From: UMGS1279 sp045534095 | GTDB lineage: Bacteria; Bacillota; Clostridia; Oscillospirales; Acutalibacteraceae | NCBI GenBank assembly: GCA_045534095.1 | Contig: JAZSJA010000044.1 | Span: 1-39,786 of the forward strand | Direction of reading: 5' to 3' | Length of the DNA: 39,786 nucleotides | In this document: one piece after another, positions 6,787-15,226 of the stretch | How the letters are laid out: each line of letters begins with the position of its first letter | Position numbering within the stretch: the stretch's first letter is position 1 | The notes under the pieces: model-generated | Seen by the model: only the letters and a program-made list of their open reading frames with translations | What the model was told of the DNA's origin: nothing | Databases searched by the model: none | Made by a program: the position numbers and the translations under genes

Positions 6787-8247
6787 CTATTTTTTATTTT
6801 TGATTTTTTTAGTCTCTAAAATTGGTTTGCAAGGCAAAACAAAGGTGAATTCCGTAAAATTATTCAATTCGCTTTTAACGGAAATTTTTCCACCGTGTAT
6901 TGAAATAATTGCATTCGCCAAATGCAAACCGAGCCCCGTACTATCTTTTACAGCTGAACGTGATTTATCGGTTTTATAAAATCTTTCAAACACATATGGA
7001 ATATCTTTTTCCTTAATTCCCTCGCCTGTGTTACTGATTTTAAATTGAATAAAATTATCATAAGAGTTTATCTCAAATCGAATATTTCCCTTTTCGTTTG
7101 TAAATTTTATAGCGTTATCTACTAAATTATAAACAACTTGATAAATTAAATCATAATCGGCATTGATTGTAGTGGGTGAAATATCCTCCAAGCCATCAAT
7201 ACTAAGCTTCCGAGCTTCAATTCGTTGTTCTTGCGAAAGGATAATTTTAACAGTCATATCCAACAAATCAAAATCAGAACGATTTATTTGCATTTCTCCC
7301 GATTCTAATTTTGAAAGGCTTAACATTGATTGTACTAAGCGAGAAAGCCTTTTAATTTCGTTGGAAATAATATCTAAATAATATGCTTGTTTTTCAGGAG
7401 GAATGGTGCCATCTATAATTCCGTCGATAAAACCACCTATAGTGGTCATAGGAGTTTTAAATTCGTGTGAAATATTAGCGATAAAATGTCGTCTTGTTCC
7501 CTCAAGCTGCACCAGAGAATTGGTCATTTGATTAAAAGCAATAGCCAATTCACCAATTTCGTTGTTACCCGTTACGGGTATTCTTTTTGAAAAATCACCC
7601 TTAGCCATACTTCTCGAGGCTTCCGCCATAAGCTGTAATGGTTTCGTGAATTTATAAGAAATATAAAATTCAGCAAAAAACATAAATATTATGGGGAAAA
7701 TCGCCGAAAAAAGAAACAGTTTAAAAATAGAGTTAAAAAAATTATGAATATTAGTGGGCGAAATGCTTGAAAAAACAAAACCAACCAAATTAGCATTGCT
7801 ATCAAAAAGTTTCGTTGCATAAGTGAATTTTACAGTTGAGAAATGACCGTCTAATTTTCCGGATTCATTGAAATCTCCGGCACTCACACGATTGATAATA
7901 CTGTTTGGAATAGGCTTTTGATTGTGTTCGCAATCGCCGTCTATGCTCCAATCTTTACAACTACAAAGCAAAACAGCACCATTTAAATCGGTAATAAAAA
8001 TATCCGATTCAGCCACCTCGGAAATGGTTCGAAAAAGCACTATGCTTTCATCATCATAGTTTTGTAAATCGTTTTTTTGTGATGCTAAAGAGACTATAGC
8101 GTTACAATTTTCTTTAAGCATACTTTTCTTTTCATCGGTTATATAATTGGAAACAAAAATGCTTAGTAAAACTATTATAATTACAAAACTGGAAATAATA
8201 ACAATGGTATTTACCAAAAAGAATTTTTTCAAAAAAGTTACTTTCAT
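6787..8247 (-). CDS. Membrane sensor histidine kinase
   Basis: The 486-residue kinase is the partner of the response regulator encoded 12 bp upstream. It has a first membrane helix (about 10-33), an extracytoplasmic sensor (about 35-172), a second helix (about 174-195), HAMP (about 196-250), HisKA with phospho-acceptor His261 in SHEFKTP, and a C-terminal HATPase domain with N, G1 and G2 boxes (GTGLGLHLANAI-like). The sensor holds Cys95, Cys97, Cys106 and His108 in a CxC-x8-CxH arrangement, a possible metal or redox site. Architecture resembles PhoR/VanS-type kinases. The stimulus is unknown; the linked HtrA protease suggests envelope stress. Confidence 0.92.
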   Translation of the reverse strand: MKVTFLKKFFLVNTIVIISSFVIIIVLLSIFVSNYITDEKKSMLKENCNAIVSLASQKNDLQNYDDESIVLFRTISEVAESDIFITDLNGAVLLCSCKDWSIDGDCEHNQKPIPNSIINRVSAGDFNESGKLDGHFSTVKFTYATKLFDSNANLVGFVFSSISPTNIHNFFNSIFKLFLFSAIFPIIFMFFAEFYISYKFTKPLQLMAEASRSMAKGDFSKRIPVTGNNEIGELAIAFNQMTNSLVQLEGTRRHFIANISHEFKTPMTTIGGFIDGIIDGTIPPEKQAYYLDIISNEIKRLSRLVQSMLSLSKLESGEMQINRSDFDLLDMTVKIILSQEQRIEARKLSIDGLEDISPTTINADYDLIYQVVYNLVDNAIKFTNEKGNIRFEINSYDNFIQFKISNTGEGIKEKDIPYVFERFYKTDKSRSAVKDSTGLGLHLANAIISIHGGKISVKSELNNFTEFTFVLPCKPILETKKIKNKK

Positions 8248-8259
8248 TTAAATATCCCG

Positions 8260-8943
8260 TTATTTTGTTTCAAATTTATAGCCAACGCCCCAAACTGTTT
8301 TTAAGGCCCATTTATCAGAAATATCTTCAAGTTTTTCTCTGAGGCGTTTTACGTGAACATCAACGGTACGCGAATCACCATAGTAATCAAATCCCCATAC
8401 CTCATCTAACAACTGATTTCTTGTAAACACACGATTGGGATTTTTAGCTAAATGAAAAATAAGTTCAAGTTCTTTGGGCGGAGTATCTATCTGCTTACCA
8501 TCCACAATAAGCTCATAATTGGTTAAATTGATAACAAGTTTATCATATTTAACTACTTTTTGATTCTCATCTTCGCTATAGGTGCGTCTGAGAACGGCCT
8601 TTATACGAGCCATAACCTCTTTTGTGTCAAAAGGTTTAGTAATGTAGTCATCGGCACCAAGCTCCAACCCTAAAACTTTATCAAAGGTTTCACCCTTGGC
8701 TGTAAGCATAATTATAGGGGTATCAGAAAATTTTCTAATTTCTCTGCAAACCTGCCAACCATCTAACTTAGGTAACATAATATCTAATAAAATTAACTTT
8801 GGATTATGTTCGGTGACAGCCTCAAGAGCTGCAGCACCATCATTGGCAACAATAGGCTCATAACCATCTTTTTCAACATACAATCTAAGAAGTTCGCAAA
8901 TGTTCTGATCATCATCAACAATCAATATTTTAACACCATTCAT
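8260..8943 (-). CDS. OmpR/PhoB-family response regulator
   Basis: This 227-residue DNA-binding response regulator has a receiver domain with Asp10/Asp11/Asp12, phospho-acceptor Asp54, Thr81 and Lys103. A winged-helix output domain follows (about 133-225), with the conserved DSRTVDVHVKRLREKL recognition helix. TGGAGGAG is about 11 bp upstream of the ATG. It is the first gene of a three-gene operon with the kinase and HtrA-like protease. Three 13-bp-spaced repeats lie just upstream of its weak -35 and may be its own binding sites. Confidence 0.95.
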   Translation of the reverse strand: MNGVKILIVDDDQNICELLRLYVEKDGYEPIVANDGAAALEAVTEHNPKLILLDIMLPKLDGWQVCREIRKFSDTPIIMLTAKGETFDKVLGLELGADDYITKPFDTKEVMARIKAVLRRTYSEDENQKVVKYDKLVINLTNYELIVDGKQIDTPPKELELIFHLAKNPNRVFTRNQLLDEVWGFDYYGDSRTVDVHVKRLREKLEDISDKWALKTVWGVGYKFETK

Positions 8944-8969
8944 ATTTATAACTCCTCCATTTAAACTTC

Positions 8970-8998
8970 ATTATAAACATTAACATAAATTTAGATAA
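8970..8998 (-). promoter_or_regulatory. Promoter of the two-component operon
   Basis: On the minus strand, a consensus TATAAT (plus 8970-8975) sits 17 bp from a poor -35, TTATCT (plus 8993-8998). A good -10 with a weak -35 next to direct repeats suggests activator dependence. Confidence 0.55.
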
Positions 8999-8999
8999 G

Positions 9000-9032
9000 T
9001 TGTATTAATATATTGTAAATATTCGTTGTAAA
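9000..9032. repeat. Three 13-bp-spaced direct repeats upstream of the response-regulator promoter
   Basis: TTGTATT (9000-9006), TTGTAAA (9013-9019) and TTGTAAA (9026-9032) begin exactly 13 bp apart. They directly abut the -35 region of the two-component operon. Confidence 0.5.
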
Positions 9033-9115
9033 AACTATAAATTTATTATATCATAAAAAATATTCAATAGCAAATAAAAAAATTTAAAATAGGGCTTCTC
9101 TTTTTGAGAAAAATT

Positions 9116-9124
9116 TGGTATAAT
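9116..9124 (+). promoter_or_regulatory. Extended -10 promoter of the hydrolase/murF/ddl operon
   Basis: TGG followed by TATAAT (9119-9124) has no good -35 at the normal distance. It lies 52 bp before the first ATG of the operon. Confidence 0.55.
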
Positions 9125-9175
9125 AAAGTAGCATAATGTGTTTTTACAATTTATACCCATAAAGGTGGCAAATTT

Positions 9176-9940
9176 ATGTACGTTGAAATAAATGGTTTAA
9201 ATATAAATTATACTGATTATGGTTCAGGAAAAACTATACTACTTTTGCATGGTTGGGGTTCTTCTTTGGATGTATGGAATAGAATAACAGAATACTTTAA
9301 AGCTAAAGGCGGATATAGAATAGTCGCTTTAGATTTTCCGGGTTGCGGTAAATCTCCCATCCCCGACTCCCCTCTTGAACTTGAAGATTACACAAATCTG
9401 GTAATAGGTTTTTGTAACTATTTAAAAATAGAAAATCCTATTATCTTTGGCCATTCAAACGGCGGTAGAGTAACACTTGCGCTTTTAGGTCAAGGTCTGA
9501 TAACCGCTGAAAAGGTTGTTCTATTTGGCTCGGCCGGTATTAAAGCAAAAGCCACACCTAAAAAAACACTAAAAATTGCTGCTTTTAAAACTGCAAAATT
9601 CTTTTTAACACTTCCGGGTGTTAAAAATCATACAGAAGAGTTGCTTCAAAAAACAAGAAATTATTTTGGTTCCAGCGATTATAATAACGCACCTGAAGTT
9701 ATGAGAAAAACCTTGGTTTCTCTTGTTAATTCTGATATTTCGAACCTATTACCAAACGTAAAATGTCCAACTCTTTTAATTTGGGGCAGTAATGATACAG
9801 CCGTCCCTGTAAGTGATGCAAAAAAAATGGAAAAACTTATCCCCGACGCCGGCTTGTGTGTATTAGAGGGATGTAGCCATTTTGCTTTTATTGAGCGTCC
9901 ATACGATGTTGAAATGATATTAAATAGTTTTATTAAATAG
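9176..9940 (+). CDS. Alpha/beta-fold hydrolase
   Basis: This 254-residue hydrolase carries a complete triad: nucleophile Ser94 in GHSNGG, Asp207 in WGSNDTAVP and His235 in GCSHFAF. The oxyanion-hole HGWG is at 25-28. There is no signal peptide, so it is cytoplasmic. AAAGGTGG precedes the ATG. It opens an operon with a MurF-like ligase and a Ddl-like ligase, so a role in cell-wall precursor or lipid metabolism is possible, but the substrate cannot be read from the sequence. Confidence 0.88.
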   Translation: MYVEINGLNINYTDYGSGKTILLLHGWGSSLDVWNRITEYFKAKGGYRIVALDFPGCGKSPIPDSPLELEDYTNLVIGFCNYLKIENPIIFGHSNGGRVTLALLGQGLITAEKVVLFGSAGIKAKATPKKTLKIAAFKTAKFFLTLPGVKNHTEELLQKTRNYFGSSDYNNAPEVMRKTLVSLVNSDISNLLPNVKCPTLLIWGSNDTAVPVSDAKKMEKLIPDAGLCVLEGCSHFAFIERPYDVEMILNSFIK

Positions 9941-9959
9941 TTTTCGGAGGTATATAAAG

Positions 9960-11555
9960 TTGTTGACTTTTTGGTTGATATTTTCTTTGATTTTGTTTTC
10001 TGCGGGTGCTATTTTTTCTATGCAACGGCAATTACAAATGTTTCAACAAAACTCCTATTTCCCTACACGATATATTAAATGGATTAAAACATCTTTTTCC
10101 TTTAAATTTCTTTATTCCGCACTCTTTTTTATAATTACATCTGCTTTAGCAATTGTTAAAGCCATTCACTTTTTACCAATAATAGCGATTATTGAAGTTA
10201 CCTTTCGTATGATAAACTGCAAAAGCAATATGAACAAATCAATCAAAAAACTAGTTTACACCGCAAGGGTTAAACGAATGATAATAACTTCGATAATTTT
10301 ATTGAGTTTGTTACTACTGCTTGGTACATTTATACCCACAATGTTATTAAGCAGCGTTTTTGTAGTTGTTTTATTATTATTGGTTCATTTTTCTGAGATT
10401 TTAGTTTTATCTGTTAATTTTATAAATAAACCCATTGAAAATTCGATAAACAACTATTATATTAATGATGCTAAAAAAATTCTGGCACAACATAAAAACT
10501 TAACCACTATCGGTGTTACAGGAAGTTATGGTAAAACAAGTGTTAAATTTATTTTAAACAGAATTTTAAATGAAGCTTACAATACCACTGCAACTCCTGA
10601 GAGCTTTAATACTCCTATGGGAATAGTTCGTACCGTTCGCCAGCATATGAAACCGCAAACCGATGTTTTTATTGCAGAAATGGGAGCTAAAAATATAGGT
10701 GATATAAAAGAACTTTGCGACCTATGTCATCCTAAAATGGGAATAATTACTGCTGTTGGTCCTCAACATTTAGAAACTTTCGGAAGTATTGAAAACGTTG
10801 CAAAAACCAAATTTGAATTAGCAGATGAGGTTTTTAAAAATACAGACGGAAAAATTTACGTAAATTTTGATAGCTCCTCTGCTAAAGAGTATGCAAAATC
10901 ACTTGATAATAAAGAAAAAATCATCTCCTTTGGTACTGATTTAGAATGTGATTGTAAAGCAGAAAACATCCTCTCAACGCCTAACGGCACAGCCTTTAAA
11001 GTGATTTATAAAAACTACGACTTCCCCATCGCTTGCCGACTTTTAGGCAAACATAGTATCACCAATATTTTAGGTGCTGTTGCGATAGCTTTAGATTTAG
11101 GTGTTAGCGAGAAAAAAATTCGTTTTGCTGTATCCTCCTTAAAGCCCACCGAACATCGCTTAGAAATAAAACCGTTTTTAAACGGTTCCGTTTTAATTGA
11201 CGATGCGTATAATTCCAATCCGGAGGGTTGCTTGGAAGCCGTAAGAGTGTTAGGTTCTTTTGATTCTATGAAACGAATAATTGTCACTCCCGGTTTAGTT
11301 GAGCTTGGTGACAAAGAATATGAATATAACTATGCCTTAGGAGAGGAAGCGACAAAACATTGTGACTATATTGTGTTGGTTGGTCAAAAACGTGCTATAC
11401 CAATGCGAGATGCAATAAGCAAAACAAATTTCGCTTCCGACAAGGTGCTGGTTGTTGATGATTTTAAAAGTGCTATGCAGTTTTTGAAATCATCAACCGA
11501 TAATAATACTGTTGTTTTATTTGAAAATGATTTACCTGACAATTATGCAGGATAA
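9960..11555 (+). CDS. Membrane-anchored Mur ligase, MurF-like
   Basis: The 531-residue protein is unusual. An N-terminal membrane region with about four helices (2-20, 49-82, 107-127, 130-153) precedes a complete Mur ligase. The ligase shows the P-loop GVTGSYGKTS (185-194), GPQHLETF and a MurF-type DDAYNSNP motif near residue 414. MurF adds D-Ala-D-Ala to UDP-MurNAc-tripeptide in the cytoplasm, and classical MurF is soluble. The TTG start at 9960 is 9 bp after GGAGG. The adjacent ddl-like gene would make the dipeptide substrate. It may be the housekeeping MurF or a specialised paralogue. Confidence 0.83.
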   Translation: MLTFWLIFSLILFSAGAIFSMQRQLQMFQQNSYFPTRYIKWIKTSFSFKFLYSALFFIITSALAIVKAIHFLPIIAIIEVTFRMINCKSNMNKSIKKLVYTARVKRMIITSIILLSLLLLLGTFIPTMLLSSVFVVVLLLLVHFSEILVLSVNFINKPIENSINNYYINDAKKILAQHKNLTTIGVTGSYGKTSVKFILNRILNEAYNTTATPESFNTPMGIVRTVRQHMKPQTDVFIAEMGAKNIGDIKELCDLCHPKMGIITAVGPQHLETFGSIENVAKTKFELADEVFKNTDGKIYVNFDSSSAKEYAKSLDNKEKIISFGTDLECDCKAENILSTPNGTAFKVIYKNYDFPIACRLLGKHSITNILGAVAIALDLGVSEKKIRFAVSSLKPTEHRLEIKPFLNGSVLIDDAYNSNPEGCLEAVRVLGSFDSMKRIIVTPGLVELGDKEYEYNYALGEEATKHCDYIVLVGQKRAIPMRDAISKTNFASDKVLVVDDFKSAMQFLKSSTDNNTVVLFENDLPDNYAG

Positions 11556-11575
11556 TTTTATAGAGGTGTTTACAA

Positions 11576-12775
11576 ATGATTATTGATAATGGACTAATAA
11601 ACGTTGCTGTTTTTTTTGGCGGAGATTCTGTTGAACATGAGGTTTCTATTATTTCTGCCGTTCAAGCTATGACACATTTAAATCGTGATAAATATAATGT
11701 TATTCCTGTTTATTTATCAAAAAGCGGAATTATGTATACTTCTGCCTCAATGTTTGAAATAGATAATTTCAGAAAAATTGATGAATTAATTTCAAAGTCT
11801 AAGGTTGCACATATTTTTAATGACGGCCAAGGCGTAGTATTAAAAACTGAAAAAAAGAATGATTTTTCAGGCAAAAAACCAATAAAACTCGACGTTGCTT
11901 TCCCTATAGTACATGGAACAAACTGTGAAGATGGGTCTCTTCAAGGATATTTTGAAACTCTACGCATTCCATATGTTGGCTGTGATGTCTTAGCTTCCTC
12001 TGTTGGAATGGATAAAGCTATTTTTAAAAGTATTTTGCGTACTGTTGGTATCCCTGTTTTGGATTGCATTCGTTTTAACGCTTCAGATTATTCAGAGTTT
12101 TCTGCCACTATTCTTCAAAGAATAAATTCATCAATTGGATTCCCTCTAATAGTAAAACCGGTAAATTTAGGCTCTAGCATTGGTATTAGTAAGGTTAATT
12201 CAGAATCTGAGTTAAGCAAAGCTATCGAAACGGCATTTACCTATTCGGATTCCGTGCTTGTTGAAAAAGCTGTCCAAAATTTAAGAGAAATAAATTGCTC
12301 TGTACTTGGAGATGTTACTGAATGCATCGCCTCTCCTTGTGAAGAACCTTTTGGAAGTGATGAAATTCTTTCTTATGAAGATAAATATACAAACTCTTCA
12401 AAAACCAAAGGTATGGCATCATTAAAACGAAAAATTCCGGCAGATATCCCCGACTCTCTTACCGAATCAATCAAAGAATTTGCATGCAGAACTTTTAAAG
12501 CGATTGGTGGTCATGGTGTAGTAAGAATTGATTTTCTTATGGATGATCAAAGTAAGGAGATTTTTGTAAATGAAATCAACACCATCCCTGGCTCCCTTGC
12601 TTTTTATTTGTGGGAAGCAGATGGTATGAAATATACCGAAATGCTTGATAAACTTATTTCTCTTGCTTTTTCAAGACAACGCAAAAGAGAAAATTTACGT
12701 TTTGAGATAGATACCAATATATTGTCCGAATGCGGATCATTTGGTACAAAGGGTTCAAAGGGAAGCAAAATGTAA
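11576..12775 (+). CDS. D-alanine--D-alanine ligase family protein (ATP-grasp)
   Basis: This 399-residue ATP-grasp ligase shows GGDSVEHEVS (15-24) containing the catalytic Glu, VHGTNCEDGSLQGYFE in the N-domain, the KPVNLGSSIGI ATP-binding stretch and EINTIPGS near residue 335. It is expected to make D-Ala-D-Ala or a related dipeptide for the MurF-like ligase encoded 20 bp upstream. The omega loop reads YEDKYTNSSKTKGM, so strict D-Ala specificity is not certain; VanG-type ligases share much of this layout. The C-terminus carries about 30 extra residues ending in Gly/Ser/Lys repeats. GAGGTG supports the ATG. Confidence 0.88.
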   Translation: MIIDNGLINVAVFFGGDSVEHEVSIISAVQAMTHLNRDKYNVIPVYLSKSGIMYTSASMFEIDNFRKIDELISKSKVAHIFNDGQGVVLKTEKKNDFSGKKPIKLDVAFPIVHGTNCEDGSLQGYFETLRIPYVGCDVLASSVGMDKAIFKSILRTVGIPVLDCIRFNASDYSEFSATILQRINSSIGFPLIVKPVNLGSSIGISKVNSESELSKAIETAFTYSDSVLVEKAVQNLREINCSVLGDVTECIASPCEEPFGSDEILSYEDKYTNSSKTKGMASLKRKIPADIPDSLTESIKEFACRTFKAIGGHGVVRIDFLMDDQSKEIFVNEINTIPGSLAFYLWEADGMKYTEMLDKLISLAFSRQRKRENLRFEIDTNILSECGSFGTKGSKGSKM

Positions 12776-12793
12776 TTTTGGAGTGATTCTTTT

Positions 12794-13969
12794 TTGACAA
12801 ACTTATTACTTAAACTTTTTATTAAAAATAACCAAGAAACGGCGGATCCTGGGATTCGCCGTAAATATGTTAATCTTGGAAGTATTGTCGGCATATTGTG
12901 TAATGTAGTTTTATTTGCTATTAAATTCACTATCGGCTTATTGGCGGGAAGTATGTCTATTTTGGCAGATGCCTTTAACAACTTAACAGATATTGGATCT
13001 TCGGTTGTTACAATGATAGGATTTAGATTATCAGAAAAGCCGGCCGATAAAGAACATCCTTTTGGGCACGGCAGATTTGAATATATGTCTGCAATGTTAG
13101 TTGCCATAATTATTTTATTGGTCGGTTTTGAACTTTTTAAATCTTCGGCTGAGAAAATTTTTAGTCCAACCGATCTAAAAATAAGCATATATACCATTAT
13201 TCTGCTAGTAATTTCTGTAATTATTAAACTTTGGATGTTTTTCTTTAATAGAAAATTGGGTAAAAAAATAAACTCCACGGGGTTGATTGCTACTGCTCAG
13301 GATAGTGTAAACGATTCTATTGCAACCTTTGCGGTCCTTATTTCTGTAGTGATTTTCAATGTTTTTGGCGTAAATATCGACCCATATGTAGGTGTGTTAG
13401 TAGCCGCTTTTATCCTCTATTCCGGACTGAAAACAATAAAGGAGACCCTCGATCCCCTATTAGGAATGCCACCCGAAAAAGAAACGATCGATTCAATTCT
13501 TAAAATAGTTTTAGCTAATGATAATTTTGTAGGTATACATGATTTAATCGTTCATAATTACGGCCCGGGTAGATCCTTCGCATCCCTCCACGTAGAAGTG
13601 CCGGCAGATGCTGATATAGTAGCTTGCCACGAAGACATAGACGCTTGTGAAAAAGAGCTACACAATACTCTTGGCATTGAAGTAGTCATACATATGGATC
13701 CAATTGCAGTAAATGATGAAAATACACAAAAAACCAAAGAGAAAGTATCAAAAGCAATTTCTTTATACGATAAAAGGTTGTCAATCCACGATTTTAGGAT
13801 GGTTGATGGTGAAGAACAGATTAATTTAATCTTTGATGTAGTCGTGCCTAGTGAAATTTCTATCAAAGATTCTGCATTTAAAGAAAAAATTAATAAAATT
13901 TGTAAAGAAATAGACCCTAGATACGTAGCGGTAATTACCATTGATAGAGATTATACTTCTATCTCATAG
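12794..13969 (+). CDS. Cation diffusion facilitator (CDF) metal exporter
   Basis: This 391-residue transporter has about six membrane helices (35-215) and a C-terminal cytoplasmic metal-sensing domain (about 225-300), followed by about 80 extra residues. Metal-site signatures are DAFNNLTD in helix 2 and DSVND in helix 5, with EHPFGHGRFEY between helices 2 and 3. Asp/Asn rather than His in helix 5 resembles Mn- or Fe-type CDFs more than the Zn type; this is inference. The TTG start at 12794 has GGAG 10 bp upstream. It belongs to the plus-strand operon, with 18 bp after the ligase gene. Confidence 0.9.
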   Translation: MTNLLLKLFIKNNQETADPGIRRKYVNLGSIVGILCNVVLFAIKFTIGLLAGSMSILADAFNNLTDIGSSVVTMIGFRLSEKPADKEHPFGHGRFEYMSAMLVAIIILLVGFELFKSSAEKIFSPTDLKISIYTIILLVISVIIKLWMFFFNRKLGKKINSTGLIATAQDSVNDSIATFAVLISVVIFNVFGVNIDPYVGVLVAAFILYSGLKTIKETLDPLLGMPPEKETIDSILKIVLANDNFVGIHDLIVHNYGPGRSFASLHVEVPADADIVACHEDIDACEKELHNTLGIEVVIHMDPIAVNDENTQKTKEKVSKAISLYDKRLSIHDFRMVDGEEQINLIFDVVVPSEISIKDSAFKEKINKICKEIDPRYVAVITIDRDYTSIS

Positions 13970-13992
13970 TTTAAAATAACGGAGGATTTGTT

Positions 13993-15225
13993 TTGTTTGA
14001 CGTTATAATTATCGGCGGTGGAGCTGCAGGTCTTTCAACTGCAGTTATGCTCAAAAAACTAAATAGAAAAATCAACATCGCAATTATTGAGCAATTAGAT
14101 AGAGTGGGCAAAAAAATCAGTGTAACCGGCAACGGTCGTTGTAATATCACAAACAAGAATATAACTGAAAAAAATTATTACTCAAACAACATTGCAAAAG
14201 CCATGCACATACTAAACGATTTTGATTTAAATAAAACAAAAGATTTCTTTAGTTCAATTGGCGTTGAGATGTGTTTTGAAAACCAAAAGGCTTATCCGTA
14301 TTCTCTACAAGCCTCTTCGGTAGTTGATGCTTTACGTTTTTCCGCTTCTAATTTAGGTGTAGAGATGTTTACATCTACAAAAGTCAATGGAATTTTCCGT
14401 AAAAACAACCACTTTTATGTTTCTACCGATAATACAAGCGTTTCTGGTGATTTCTTTAAATCGTATGTTGTAATAGTGGCTACCGGTGGCCTTGCAGGAG
14501 GAAGTAAACTCGGCTCAAATGGTGACGGATATAAATTTCTTAAATTATTTGGTCATAATATAGTTTCTGAATCTCCTGTAATTGTTCAAGTAAAAACCGA
14601 AAACAACATCACCAAGAGTTTAAAAGGTATAAAGGTTAATGCACAAGTTGCTATAACACGTGACTCTAAACATATCGCTAGCGATTACGGAGAAGTTTTG
14701 TTTTGCGATTACGGTCTTTCAGGTCCTCCTGTATTGCAACTTTCAAGATACTGCAAAAAAGGCACGGTTATTTCATTAGATATGTTCAAGGATATAGAGC
14801 TGAACAGCTTAACTAAACTTATATCTGTTAGACGAAATATTTTTAAAGGTGTTGCTTTAACCGAATTTTTTGCAGGCTTATTACATAAACGCATCGGTCA
14901 AACTATCCTAAAATCCTGTGACATTCCACTTTCTAATACAGCCGAAACACTTGCCGATTCCGATTGTATAAAAATAGCCAAAAAACTAAAAGCCTTTGAA
15001 TTTAAGGTTATTGGAAATACAGGGTTTGTAAATGCTCAAGCCACCTCTGGTGGAGCTGATTTAAAAGAGTTTGATATGGGACTTATGTCTAAAAAATGCA
15101 ACGGATTATTTGCAATTGGTGAAGTTTTGGACGTTGATGGTGATTGCGGAGGTTACAATTTACAATGGGCTTGGAGCAGCGCTAATGCGGTATCTAAATC
15201 AGTAATTTCGTTTTTGGAGAAATAA
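13993..15225 (+). CDS. HI0933/YhiN-like FAD-dependent oxidoreductase
   Basis: This 410-residue flavoprotein has an N-terminal Rossmann dinucleotide fold, IIGGGAAGLS (6-15), GNGRCN about residue 46, and the C-terminal signature GEVLDVDGDCGGYN followed by WAWSSA, typical of the YhiN/HI0933 family (sometimes called aminoacetone oxidase-like). The physiological substrate is unknown. The TTG start is 7 bp after GGAGG. Its stop lies 1 bp before the next flavoprotein gene, so the two are translationally coupled. Confidence 0.9.
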   Translation: MFDVIIIGGGAAGLSTAVMLKKLNRKINIAIIEQLDRVGKKISVTGNGRCNITNKNITEKNYYSNNIAKAMHILNDFDLNKTKDFFSSIGVEMCFENQKAYPYSLQASSVVDALRFSASNLGVEMFTSTKVNGIFRKNNHFYVSTDNTSVSGDFFKSYVVIVATGGLAGGSKLGSNGDGYKFLKLFGHNIVSESPVIVQVKTENNITKSLKGIKVNAQVAITRDSKHIASDYGEVLFCDYGLSGPPVLQLSRYCKKGTVISLDMFKDIELNSLTKLISVRRNIFKGVALTEFFAGLLHKRIGQTILKSCDIPLSNTAETLADSDCIKIAKKLKAFEFKVIGNTGFVNAQATSGGADLKEFDMGLMSKKCNGLFAIGEVLDVDGDCGGYNLQWAWSSANAVSKSVISFLEK

Positions 15226-15226
15226 A

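Noticed and set aside
12604..13278. Minus-strand 224-residue reading frame
   Set aside because: Antisense to the Ddl-like and CDF genes, with no family resemblance and no ribosome binding site context.
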